Positions 35,461 to 43,693 of a stretch of 64,000 nucleotides of DNA are shown in pieces; position 1 is the first letter of the stretch, and each line of letters opens with the position of its first letter. Source of the stretch: Ignavibacteria bacterium (GTDB taxonomy: Bacteria; Bacteroidota; Ignavibacteria; SZUA-365); contig JADKJW010000008.1 in the NCBI GenBank assembly GCA_016720835.1, positions 22,333 to 86,332 on the forward strand, given 5' to 3'. Under the pieces are notes generated by a model that saw nothing but the letters and a program-made list of their open reading frames with translations, was not told the origin of the DNA and searched no databases. Made by a program: the position numbers and the translations under genes.

Positions 35461-36771
35461 TCACCTGCTGATGGTGCCGATGAGATCGAATTCGTGTGCT
35501 TCAACAATAGTAATGTCGTGGAAACTGCCGGGCAACGGGGGCGCGGAAAATGCCTCGACCGGCACGAGCACTTCGTTGTCCACTTCCGGCGCGTCGAACT
35601 CCGTCCGCCCGACCAGGTAGCCGCCCTCCTCGCGGTCGAAGAGCACGCGCATCACGCTGCCGACGCGTGCCTGATTTTTCCGCAGCGAGATGGACTCCTG
35701 CAGCTCCATGATGGCTGCGCGCCGTTGTTCCTTGACGTCCTGCGGCACGGGATCGCCGAGCAGCATGGCCGTGGTGTTCTCCTCCTGCGAGTAGGTGAAG
35801 ACGCCGAGACGGTCGAATTCCATGTCGCGCACGAAGGACAGCAGATCGTCGAATTCCGCGTCGCCTTCGCCCGGATACCCCACGATGAGCGTGGTGCGGA
35901 TGGCGACGTTCGGAACCTGCGCGCGGATCTCGCCGATGAGTTCGACGGTGGCGCGGCGCGTGATGCCGCGGCGCATGGACTTGAGCAGCGCGTCCGCACT
36001 GTGCTGTATCGGGATGTCGATGAAGGAGCAGATGTGCGGATGCTCGCGCATGGCGTCGAGCACGTCGCGCGGGAACTGCGACGGAAACGCGTACATCAGA
36101 CGCACCCATTCGATGCCGTCGATGTCGCCGAGCGCGCGCAGCAGGGGCGCAAGCGTGCGCCGCCCGGTGCGGTCGAGCCCGAAGGACGTCGTGTCCTGCC
36201 CGATCACGACCAGTTCCTTCACACCGCATTCGGCAAGGAAGCGCGCCTCGTGGATCACCTCCTCCATGGGCTTCGACACGTGCCCGCCGCGCATGAGCGG
36301 AATGGCGCAGAAGGAGCAGGGATTGTCGCAGCCTTCCGAGATTTTCAGGTACGCGAAATGCGACGGCGTCGTCAGGTGCCGCTCACCCAGCAGTTCGCGG
36401 CGGTAGTCGCCGCCCAGCGCCTCGATGATGTTCTTGAAGTCCGTCACCCCGAAGAAACGGTCCACCTCCGGCAGCTCCGCGGCGAGGTCCGCGTGGTAGC
36501 GCTCGGACAGGCAGCCGGCCACGTAGAGCTGGCGGATGCGGCCGGACTTCTTCAGCTCCGACGCCTCGAGGATGGTGTTCACCGACTCCTCCTTCGCCGC
36601 GTCGATGAAGCCGCAGGTGTTGATGATCACGATGTCGGCCCTGTTCGGGTCCTCCGCAAGCGTGAGGCCGTTCGCGTCGATCTGCCGCATCAGCACTTCG
36701 GAATCGACGGTGTTCTTCGAGCAGCCGAGGGTGATGATGGAAATGCTGTTTTTCGATCTCTGCTTTCTCAT
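35461..36771 (-). CDS. rimO: Ribosomal protein S12 methylthiotransferase RimO
   Basis: 436 residues of the radical-SAM methylthiotransferase family. N-terminal UPF0004 domain with ITLGCSKNTVDSE, IINTCGFI and AGCLSERY (the three cysteines of the first cluster). Radical-SAM motif ISEGCDNPCSFCAIPLMRGG and a C-terminal TRAM domain. The SKNTVDSE and FCAIP wording and length fit RimO better than MiaB. It adds a methylthio group to an aspartate of ribosomal protein S12. It ends 4 bp before the start of the GWxTD gene. Confidence 0.93.
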   Translation of the reverse strand: MRKQRSKNSISIITLGCSKNTVDSEVLMRQIDANGLTLAEDPNRADIVIINTCGFIDAAKEESVNTILEASELKKSGRIRQLYVAGCLSERYHADLAAELPEVDRFFGVTDFKNIIEALGGDYRRELLGERHLTTPSHFAYLKISEGCDNPCSFCAIPLMRGGHVSKPMEEVIHEARFLAECGVKELVVIGQDTTSFGLDRTGRRTLAPLLRALGDIDGIEWVRLMYAFPSQFPRDVLDAMREHPHICSFIDIPIQHSADALLKSMRRGITRRATVELIGEIRAQVPNVAIRTTLIVGYPGEGDAEFDDLLSFVRDMEFDRLGVFTYSQEENTTAMLLGDPVPQDVKEQRRAAIMELQESISLRKNQARVGSVMRVLFDREEGGYLVGRTEFDAPEVDNEVLVPVEAFSAPPLPGSFHDITIVEAHEFDLIGTISR

Positions 36772-36858
36772 GCGGGTCTTTCATGCAAATGCCTGCGCGT
36801 CCTCGCAACAGATGCCGGCGGGATGAAGTCCGTCCCGCATTGGGACGGAGGAACACGA

Positions 36859-37632
36859 TCAGCGCCTCGCGGCGCGGAGGCGGGCGATCACCTTCGCAAC
36901 ATCGGCGGGGACGTCCACGGCGATGGTGTCGCTCGCGACCAGGGCGACATGGATGTGCATGCCGTCCTCCAGCGCGCGCAATTGCTCAAGCTTCTCGATG
37001 CGCTCCAGCGGACTCGGCGGGAGCGCGGCGAAGCGCTCCAGCGCCGCGCGACGGAAGGCGTAGATGCCCACGTGGCGCAGACGCGCTCCGCGCGCGAAGG
37101 CGTCGTCCTCGCCGTCGCGCGGGAAGGGGATGCCGGCGCGCGAGAAGTACAGCGCGCGTCCGCCGGGCGTCATGGCGATTTTGACGATATTCGGGTCCGA
37201 AAACTCGCTGTCATCCTCGATCGGCGAGGCCGCGGTGCCGATGTCGAGGGCGGCATCGGCGAGCATGGGCGTCACGGCGGCGTCGATGACGGCCGGATCG
37301 ATGAGCGGCTCGTCACCCTGCACGTTGACGAACAGCGCGCCGGGCAGATTCCGCGCCACCCAGGCCATGCGCTCCGTGCCCGAGGCGAGCTCGGGGGGCG
37401 TCATCGCGGCGTTGCCGCCGAAGGCGCGCACCGCGTCGGCGATGCGCTCGTCGTCGGTCGCGACCACCACGCCGCCGGCCAGCGTCGACTGCGCGCAGCG
37501 TTCGTACACGCGCCGCACCATTGACGTGCCGTCGATGTCGGCGAGGGGCTTTCCGGGAAAGCGCACCGACGCGTAGCGCGCCGGAATCACGATGGTGATG
37601 TCGCTCCGTTCGATCATGCCGGCCTCCGTCAT
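36859..37632 (-). CDS. kdsB: 3-deoxy-manno-octulosonate cytidylyltransferase (CMP-KDO synthetase)
   Basis: 257 residues. IVIPARYASVRFPGKPLADI is the KdsB nucleotide-binding signature; VATDDERI, FVNVQGDEPLIDP and HVGIYAFRRAALERF follow in family order. It activates KDO for attachment to lipid A, so the organism makes KDO-containing lipopolysaccharide. ATG 37632 overlaps the gatC stop (ATGA), so it is coupled to gatC; ATG 37617 is a possible alternative start. Confidence 0.94.
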   Translation of the reverse strand: MTEAGMIERSDITIVIPARYASVRFPGKPLADIDGTSMVRRVYERCAQSTLAGGVVVATDDERIADAVRAFGGNAAMTPPELASGTERMAWVARNLPGALFVNVQGDEPLIDPAVIDAAVTPMLADAALDIGTAASPIEDDSEFSDPNIVKIAMTPGGRALYFSRAGIPFPRDGEDDAFARGARLRHVGIYAFRRAALERFAALPPSPLERIEKLEQLRALEDGMHIHVALVASDTIAVDVPADVAKVIARLRAARR

Positions 37633-37922
37633 GCGCCGCCGGAGGCGTTCGGGACGAGGACATGTCCCTCCGCGGCGGCGGGCGCGTTCAGGAGCGCCTC
37701 CTCCTGCGTGAAGGACGGCCGCGGCGCGTCGTCGCGAAACACATTGCGTGTGTCGAAGGGGTGGCTCAGCGGTTCGACACCGCTCGTGTCGAGTTCGTTC
37801 AGCACGTCGATGTGCTCGAGAATGCGGTTGAGCTGCACCGTCATGTCCGTGGTCTCGGCTTCGGTCAGCGACAGTCTGGCGAGTTGCGCGACGTGCTCGA
37901 CGTCCTGACGGGTGACGGCCAT
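37629..37922 (-). CDS. gatC: Aspartyl/glutamyl-tRNA amidotransferase subunit C
   Basis: 97 residues from ATG 37922: VTRQDVEHVAQLARLSLTEAE, then LNRILEHIDVLNELDTSGVEP, the standard GatC pattern. GatC is the small subunit of GatCAB, which converts mischarged Glu-tRNAGln or Asp-tRNAAsn. gatA and gatB are not in this window. It starts 8 bp after the acyltransferase gene, in the same operon as spt and kdsB. Confidence 0.93.
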   Translation of the reverse strand: MAVTRQDVEHVAQLARLSLTEAETTDMTVQLNRILEHIDVLNELDTSGVEPLSHPFDTRNVFRDDAPRPSFTQEEALLNAPAAAEGHVLVPNASGGA

Positions 37923-37930
37923 GGCGGAAT

Positions 37931-39052
37931 TCAGATCGCCTTGTCGTAAATGCGGTAGGTCTTGTACGGGTCCGCGTTCATGAGCTTGGCAGCGCGGTTC
38001 ATCATCACATTGTCCTCGAGGATCCACGAGGCTTCGCCGAAGAAGATGCCGTGCCGCGCGGCGCGGCTCCAGATCTCGTAGTACATGATGGCGTCGAAAC
38101 CCTTGTCGCGATGCTCGGGCAGCACGCCCAGCACCAGGATGCGCGACTTCTTCACCGTCTTCAGACCCGTCAGCATCTTGAATGCCCCCGGCAGCAGCCA
38201 GCCGCGGCGGTTGGAGATCAGCAACTCGTTGATGTCGGGCAGCGTGAGCGAAAAGCCGATGGGCACGCCATCGCGCAGGAGGAAGGACGCGAAATCCTTG
38301 TGGCTGCCGAGCACCTGCTTCAGGTCCGCCGCGAGGAAGTCGAACTCGGCGTCCGTCATCGCGACGGCGCCCCAGTTGTCCTCCCACGAACGGTTGTACA
38401 GGTCGCGCAGAATCACGATCTCTTCCTTGAGGCGCGAGAAGTCGACGTCGCGCAGCGTGACCTTGTAGCGCTCGCGCACGGCCTTCTGCACGCGCTCGAG
38501 CTTCGGCGACACCGTGGTCTCGTTGTGAATCGCGTACGCGAGGAGATCCTTCTCCTTCACGAAGCCGTAGCCGTCGCACAGCGCCGCGTAGTAGGGCGGG
38601 TTGTACGTCATCAGCACGAGCGGCGGACTGTCGAAGCCCTTGACGAGCATGCCGATTTCGTCGTTGATCGAGGGATTCATGGGGCCGCGCATCGTGTCCA
38701 TGCCGCGCGCCTTCAGCCAGGCCGCCGCCGCGTCGAAGAGGGCGTTGGCGACCTCCTGGTCATCGGCGCAGTCGAAGAAGCCGAAAAAGCCGACCTTGTC
38801 GTGATGCACGGCGTTGTGGTTCGCGTTCGTGATGGCGGCGATGCGTCCCGCCGGTTGTCCGTCCTTTTCGGCGATGAAGAGCGCGATTTCCGCGTGCCGG
38901 TAAAACGGATTCTTCTTCGTGTCGAGGAGTTTCCTCCGGTCCATCAGCAGCGGAGGGGCCCATTTCGGGTCCTGTCCGAGAAAACGCCATTGGAGCTTGA
39001 TGAAACGCTCCCGCTCCGTCGCGATGTCGAGTTCGCGGACCTGTACAGCCAT
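37931..39052 (-). CDS. GNAT-fold N-acyltransferase, candidate bacterial ceramide synthase
   Basis: 373 residues. The N-terminus (FIKLQWRFLGQDPKWAPPLL) and the central GRIAAITNANHN and FFGFFDCADDQEVANALFDAA segments belong to a GNAT-superfamily group of large acyltransferases; LVLGVLPEHRDKGFDAIMYYE resembles the acyl-CoA site. It directly follows spt (16-bp gap), and an NAD-dependent epimerase like CerR is divergent from spt. In Caulobacter, bacterial ceramide synthase bCerS is a GNAT-type protein grouped with spt and cerR. The assignment as bCerS is inference from this context; a plain GNAT acetyltransferase is the alternative. Confidence 0.75.
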   Translation of the reverse strand: MAVQVRELDIATERERFIKLQWRFLGQDPKWAPPLLMDRRKLLDTKKNPFYRHAEIALFIAEKDGQPAGRIAAITNANHNAVHHDKVGFFGFFDCADDQEVANALFDAAAAWLKARGMDTMRGPMNPSINDEIGMLVKGFDSPPLVLMTYNPPYYAALCDGYGFVKEKDLLAYAIHNETTVSPKLERVQKAVRERYKVTLRDVDFSRLKEEIVILRDLYNRSWEDNWGAVAMTDAEFDFLAADLKQVLGSHKDFASFLLRDGVPIGFSLTLPDINELLISNRRGWLLPGAFKMLTGLKTVKKSRILVLGVLPEHRDKGFDAIMYYEIWSRAARHGIFFGEASWILEDNVMMNRAAKLMNADPYKTYRIYDKAI

Positions 39053-39068
39053 GGAGTCCTTTCCCTTC

Positions 39069-40262
39069 TTACTGGATGACGCCGAGTTTGCGGCCGATTT
39101 CCGCGGAAATTTCGAGGATGCGGTCGAGATGCTCCTTTTCGTGCGAGGCCATGTAGCTCGTGCGCAGCATCTGCAGTCCCGGCGGGACGCCCGGACTGAT
39201 GAAGGCGTTCACGAACACGCCCGCGTCGAAGAGTTCGCGCCAGAACACGAAGGTCAGCTGATCGTCGCCGATGATGACGGGCACGACGCCGGTCTCTCCG
39301 GGAATGACGTTGAAGCCGAGTTTCGTGTAGCCCTCGCGCATGTACGCGGCGTTCGCGAGCAGCCGCGTGACGAGACCGGGATCCTCTTCCAGGACGTCGA
39401 GGGCCGCGATCGCGGCGGCGACGCTCGCCGGCGTCGGGCTCGCGCTGAAGATCAGGGCGGGGGAATGATGTTTCACGTAATTGATGACGGAGCGCTCGCC
39501 GACCACGAAGCCGCCGAGACTGGCGAAGGTCTTGCTGAACGTCCCCATGGTCATGTCCACTTCCTCCACGAGGCCGAAATGGCTCGCGGTGCCGCGTCCG
39601 CCCACGCCGATCACGCCGATGGAGTGCGCGTCGTCGATCAGGATGCGCGCGTTGTGCCGTTTGGCGGCCTCGACGAGGGCCGGCAGATGCACGATTTCAC
39701 CGGTCGTGCTGAAGACGCCGTCGGACACGATGAGCTTCGCCTTGTCGGCGGGCAGGCCGGCGAGCACCGCTTCCAGATTCGCCATGTCGTTGTGCCGGTA
39801 GCGGACGATCGTGGCGTAGGCGCCCTTCGCCATCAGGTTTCCCGCCACGATGCACGCGTGATTGTCCTTGTCGGACACCACGTAGTCGCCGCGCTGCACG
39901 AGCGTGAAAATGACGCCCTGCGCGGTCTGGTAGCCGGTCGAAAAGAGCAGACAGGATTCCTTGCCGAGATACGCGGCCAGACGTTCTTCGAGTTCGTTGT
40001 GAATGTTCAACGTCCCGGTCAGATACCGCGAGCCGGAGCACCCGGTCCCGTATTTGTCGATGGCGTCGTGGCTGGCCTGTTTGACTTTCGGGTGCGCGGT
40101 CAGACCGAGGTAGTTGTTCGAGCCCGCCATGATGATCTTGCGCCCCTCGATGGACACCACCGGCCCCTCGTTTTCTTCGATTGCACGGAAATACGGGTAA
40201 TACCCGGCCGCTTTCACTTCATCCGCGCGCGTGAACGACCTGCATTTGTCGAATAAATCCAC
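39069..40262 (-). CDS. spt: Serine palmitoyltransferase-type aminotransferase (alpha-oxoamine synthase)
   Basis: 397 residues of the PLP-dependent alpha-oxoamine synthase family. His135 in DKDNHACI (stacks on PLP), Asp210 in LIDDAHSIG, and Lys244 in GTFSKTFASLGG (Schiff base) are present, as is YLTGTLNIHNELEERLA. It condenses an acyl-CoA/ACP with an amino acid. Length and the MAGSNNYLGLTAHPKV start match the bacterial Spt group, and the neighbouring acyltransferase and epimerase favour serine palmitoyltransferase (3-oxosphinganine synthesis). KBL or BioF are alternatives, but no biotin or threonine genes are nearby. Confidence 0.85.
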   Translation of the reverse strand: MDLFDKCRSFTRADEVKAAGYYPYFRAIEENEGPVVSIEGRKIIMAGSNNYLGLTAHPKVKQASHDAIDKYGTGCSGSRYLTGTLNIHNELEERLAAYLGKESCLLFSTGYQTAQGVIFTLVQRGDYVVSDKDNHACIVAGNLMAKGAYATIVRYRHNDMANLEAVLAGLPADKAKLIVSDGVFSTTGEIVHLPALVEAAKRHNARILIDDAHSIGVIGVGGRGTASHFGLVEEVDMTMGTFSKTFASLGGFVVGERSVINYVKHHSPALIFSASPTPASVAAAIAALDVLEEDPGLVTRLLANAAYMREGYTKLGFNVIPGETGVVPVIIGDDQLTFVFWRELFDAGVFVNAFISPGVPPGLQMLRTSYMASHEKEHLDRILEISAEIGRKLGVIQ

Positions 40263-40370
40263 GTATGTCTCCTTGGCTTCGATGTGCTGCGACGTAGCCG
40301 CAATTGGCCGTGTCGACTCCCATGACGTCGGGACGGCGGCACCGGTTTTCGAAAAGAATTGGCGCGATTT

Positions 40371-40399
40371 TTGGCGCGTATATTAAATTTCAATATACT
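40371..40399 (+). promoter_or_regulatory. Promoter of the epimerase gene with overlapping inverted repeat
   Basis: TTGGCG (40371-40376), 17 bp, TATACT (40394-40399). GTATATT (40378-40384) and AATATAC (40392-40398) are inverted copies with a 7-bp gap, the second lying on the -10 box, so a repressor could bind there. The same AT-rich island separates this gene from spt, so both may be controlled from it. Confidence 0.6.
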
Positions 40400-40458
40400 T
40401 TTGAGGGTTCTGAAATGCAACGAAGCACGATTCTCACACCTCTCCACGGATACCGCAC

Positions 40459-41442
40459 ATGATCGCTTGCGTCACGGGCGCCACCGGCTTCATCGGCAGC
40501 CACCTCGCCGACTCCCTCCTCGCACAAGGCTACACGGTGAGAACCCTCGTCAGGAAAACGAGCAACCGCCGCTGGATACAGGGCAAGAACATCGAATGCA
40601 TCGAAGGCGATGTGCGGGATCCCGCTTCGCTTCACACATTCCTCGCCGGAGCCGATTACATATTCCACATCGCCGGAGTGGTCAAGGCGCGCGCCCCGGA
40701 GGAGTATTTTCTCGGCAACGACACCGCCACGCGGCATATGCTGGAAGCCGCGCGCGACCACGCCCCGGCGCTCCGCCGCTTCCTCTTCGTCAGCAGCCAG
40801 ACGGCCGCGGGACCCGCCCCGTCCGCCGACCGCCCGCTGACGGAAGACATGCCCGCGAACCCGATCACGACCTACGGCCGCTCGAAGATCGCCGCCGAAA
40901 CGACGGTGCAATCCTTCACCGGCATCGTGCCGTGGACCATCGTGCGGCCGCCCGCAGTCTTCGGTCCCCGCGACACGGAGATCTTCATCTATTTCCAGAC
41001 CATCGCCAAGGGATTGAATTCGCTCATCGGTTTCGGCGAAAAACGCCTGAATCTCATTTCGACCGAGGACCTCGTGCGCGGCATCATTCTCGCCGCGACC
41101 GCCGAGGTGTCGCTGCATCAGACGTATTATCTCGCCAGCACGCAGGCCTACACCTGGCCCGAGGTCGGGCGTATTTCCGCGAAACTCCTCGCGAAGAGAA
41201 CCGTGACCGTGCGGCTCCCGCACGGTCTGGTCTACTCCGTTGCGGCCGTCGCCCAGCTCGCCGCCGCCCTCCAGCGGAAGCCCGCGACGCTCAATCTCGA
41301 AAAGGCCCGCGATATCACGCGGCAGTACTGGCTCTGCGATTCATCCAAGGCGCTGCGCGACCTGGGCTGGCGCGACGAAGTGCCGCTCGAGGAAGCGATA
41401 CGGCGCACCATCGCCTGGTACCGCGAACAGGGCTGGCTCTGA
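40459..41442 (+). CDS. cerR: NAD-dependent epimerase/dehydratase, candidate ceramide reductase
   Basis: 327 residues of the extended short-chain dehydrogenase family: CVTGATGFIGSHLAD for NAD(P) binding, a serine in FVSSQTAAG, and the catalytic YxxxK with Tyr139 and Lys143 (TYGRSKIAAE). The second half (VGRISAKLLAKRTVTVRLPHGLVYSVAA) matches sterol or lipid-type epimerase relatives. It is divergent from spt. In known bacterial sphingolipid clusters the reductase CerR is of this family, so reduction of a 3-oxo-ceramide is the favoured role. A sugar epimerase cannot be excluded. Convergent with nadD (41-bp gap). Confidence 0.75.
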   Translation: MIACVTGATGFIGSHLADSLLAQGYTVRTLVRKTSNRRWIQGKNIECIEGDVRDPASLHTFLAGADYIFHIAGVVKARAPEEYFLGNDTATRHMLEAARDHAPALRRFLFVSSQTAAGPAPSADRPLTEDMPANPITTYGRSKIAAETTVQSFTGIVPWTIVRPPAVFGPRDTEIFIYFQTIAKGLNSLIGFGEKRLNLISTEDLVRGIILAATAEVSLHQTYYLASTQAYTWPEVGRISAKLLAKRTVTVRLPHGLVYSVAAVAQLAAALQRKPATLNLEKARDITRQYWLCDSSKALRDLGWRDEVPLEEAIRRTIAWYREQGWL

Positions 41443-41483
41443 CCGGATCCTCCGTCGCGGACCGGCGCCGCGCCCATGCGGAA

Positions 41484-42071
41484 TCAGGCCGGATTCCGGT
41501 ACAGCGCCGTGGCGCCCAGAAAGGTGTGGACGGTCCACGGCACGAGGTACCGGACAGACCGTCCTTCCGCCACGCGGCGGCGGATGTCGGATGACGCGAT
41601 GTCGACGGCGGGCATGGCGAAACTCCGCGCCCGCGCGCTGAAGGGATGCGCCGCGAGATCGATGGCGCAGCCGGGACGCGTCGCGACCGCGAGCGTGACC
41701 TCGCGCGCGATTTCTTCAGGAGAGTTCCAGAGCGGAAACTCCGCGAAAGCGTCCGCGCCGAGGAGCAGGAACAACTCGTCCGCGGGGGACAGCGCCCGCA
41801 GATGACGCACGGTGTCGATGGTGTACGACATGCCGCCGCGCTCGGCTTCGAAGGTGTCGAGCGCGAAGCGCGGGTTGTCGGAAATCGCGAGGGCCACCAT
41901 TTCGCAGCGCGTCGCGGGGTCCGGTGCCGCGAGTCCCGGCTTGAACGGGGACTGGCTCGCCGGAATGAAGAGGACACGGTCCAGCGCGAGCTCCTGCAGG
42001 GCCGACTCCGCAAGGAGCAGATGGCCGAGATGCGGCGGATTGAAGCTGCCGCCGAGCATGCCGGTCCGCAT
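41484..42071 (-). CDS. nadD: Nicotinate-nucleotide adenylyltransferase
   Basis: 195 residues: GMLGGSFNPPHLGHLLLAES holds the (H/T)xGH nucleotidyltransferase motif; YTIDTVRHL and LLLGADAFAEFPLW follow, and SSDIRRRV is the C-terminal signature. NadD makes deamido-NAD in the NAD pathway. It follows the DUF2064 gene by 4 bp, in the operon gltX-GT2-DUF2064-nadD. Confidence 0.95.
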   Translation of the reverse strand: MRTGMLGGSFNPPHLGHLLLAESALQELALDRVLFIPASQSPFKPGLAAPDPATRCEMVALAISDNPRFALDTFEAERGGMSYTIDTVRHLRALSPADELFLLLGADAFAEFPLWNSPEEIAREVTLAVATRPGCAIDLAAHPFSARARSFAMPAVDIASSDIRRRVAEGRSVRYLVPWTVHTFLGATALYRNPA

Positions 42072-42075
42072 GGCG

Positions 42076-42771
42076 CTATGCCTCCCGCGGCTCGGGCGTG
42101 AAGAGCGCCGCGCGCTCCTCGAACCAGCGCCCGGTGTGCAGGAAGGCGGCGCCCTGCGCGCTGAGGGAGAGCACTTCGGCGTGCAGCACGTCCACGTCGT
42201 CCGCGGTCACCAGCCCGGGCCTCGGCGCCAGCGGGTACACGGTGCATTCGGTGGCGGGGAGACGGCCGATGACCGTGTCGTAGCCGAGCATGCCGGCGGG
42301 ATCGAGTCCGTCGAACACGTCCGGATGCGGCCGGCGCGTTCCGATGGCGTAGACGCCGTCGCGCTCCGTCGGACCGATGATGACGGCGTCCTCGAAGGTG
42401 TCGAGCAGGGCGAAGGCCGCCTCGATGGACCGCGGCGGCACGGTGGCGGCGGACGAGAGCAACAGGAGAAGATGTCTAAATCCGAAATCGAAGGCCTCGT
42501 CGAGCGCTGCGGCGATGCGCTCTCCGGCGGGGCTGTCCGCCGCGCGCAGGACGCGGACTCGCGGCGCGGTCGAGGCGAGCTCAGCCTCCAGCGACGGGTC
42601 GCTCACGCAGACGCAGGCGCCCGCGAGCGGAGTCGCGCTGGCACGGATGCATGCGTCCAGGAGCAGGGCGCGGCCGAGCGCGTTGCGGTCGGACGGGGTC
42701 AGACGCGCGTCCTCGCCGGCAATGGTGTCGCCGGACACGTCAAAAATGATCAGACCGTTGATGGTGGCCAT
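42076..42771 (-). CDS. DUF2064 / TIGR04282-like glycosyltransferase-A family protein
   Basis: 231 residues: LGRALLLDACIRASATPLAG, FDFGFRHLLLLLSSAATVPP and EDAVIIGPTERDGVYAIGT follow the layout of DUF2064 proteins, a nucleotidyl/glycosyltransferase-like fold sometimes linked to arsenosugar synthesis. The usual GxDxPxL motif is weak here (LLLSSAATVPP), so activity is uncertain. It lies between a GT2 gene and nadD in one operon. Confidence 0.65.
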   Translation of the reverse strand: MATINGLIIFDVSGDTIAGEDARLTPSDRNALGRALLLDACIRASATPLAGACVCVSDPSLEAELASTAPRVRVLRAADSPAGERIAAALDEAFDFGFRHLLLLLSSAATVPPRSIEAAFALLDTFEDAVIIGPTERDGVYAIGTRRPHPDVFDGLDPAGMLGYDTVIGRLPATECTVYPLAPRPGLVTADDVDVLHAEVLSLSAQGAAFLHTGRWFEERAALFTPEPREA

Positions 42772-42787
42772 GACTGTGCTGCATCCT

Positions 42788-43690
42788 TCAGGGGCGGTAT
42801 GGCGGCGCGGTGAAACGCAGGATCCTGCCGAGCAGGACCCGCATGGCTGGCCTCGCCGCGGGCTCGCGAATGGCTCGCGCGGCGGTTTTCAGGGCAAGAT
42901 ACGCCTTCAGGAGGGAAAAGGAAATGCGCGGACGGTGCCGCGCGTAGTAGCGAAGTTGCCCCGTCCGGTACGAGCGCTCGATGGCGGGCGAAGGCTCGTC
43001 CTGCGATCCGCCGCCGAAATGCACGAGACGTACGGCCGGATCGTAGCGCACCGTGCGCCCCCCCGCGCGTACACGTGCGCACAAGTCCGCGTCTTCGAAA
43101 TAGAAAAAGTACTCCTCGTCGAAGCCGCCGATGGCGTCGAAAACGCCGCGCGGGATGCAGAGGGCCGCGCCGGTCACCCAGTCGACGTCCCGCGCCTCCC
43201 GGCTTTCCGCCTCCCGCGCCGCATACAGCGGGCCGCCCCCCGCGCGGCTCTGACGCTGGCGCGCGCGCTCCCGCGCCTCGCTCCGGATCCCCGGGGCGTC
43301 GCCCCACGAGAGCTGGAAGCGCCCGCCGGGAAAACAGAGCGCGGGCGCGACGATGCCCGGCGCGGGATCGACGTCGAACTGCGCGGCGAGAGGCGAGAGG
43401 AAATCGACCTCAAAATCGATGTCGTTGTTCAGAAAGAAGAGCAGCGGTCCACGAGCCGCGCGCGCGCCTTCGTTGCAGGCTCGCGCGTAGCCGGTGTTGC
43501 GATCCATCCGTAGCACACGGCAGGGGAACGGGGTCTCGAGCGCTGCGAAAGGCGCGGGGGAGCCGTTGTCGACGACGATCGCTTCGAACGGCAGGTTGAT
43601 CCGGATCTCCGCGAGACGTTGCAGCACATGCGCCGTCAGCGCGTCCTGCCGGTAGTGGATGAGGATGAGGGAGACGGCGGGCGCGGACAT
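42788..43690 (-). CDS. Glycosyltransferase family 2 (rhamnosyl-transferase-like)
   Basis: 300 residues. SLILIHYRQ, AIVVDNGSP and the metal-binding FFLNNDIDF (DxD-type) are GT2 hallmarks; VDWVTGAALCIPRGVFDAIG and FDEEYFFYFEDADLCARV form the acceptor region as in WsbD/RfbF-like transferases. It probably adds a sugar to a cell-surface glycan. It begins 4 bp past the end of gltX, so it is co-transcribed with housekeeping genes. Acceptor and donor are not known. Confidence 0.88.
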   Translation of the reverse strand: MSAPAVSLILIHYRQDALTAHVLQRLAEIRINLPFEAIVVDNGSPAPFAALETPFPCRVLRMDRNTGYARACNEGARAARGPLLFFLNNDIDFEVDFLSPLAAQFDVDPAPGIVAPALCFPGGRFQLSWGDAPGIRSEARERARQRQSRAGGGPLYAAREAESREARDVDWVTGAALCIPRGVFDAIGGFDEEYFFYFEDADLCARVRAGGRTVRYDPAVRLVHFGGGSQDEPSPAIERSYRTGQLRYYARHRPRISFSLLKAYLALKTAARAIREPAARPAMRVLLGRILRFTAPPYRP

Positions 43691-43693
43691 CGC

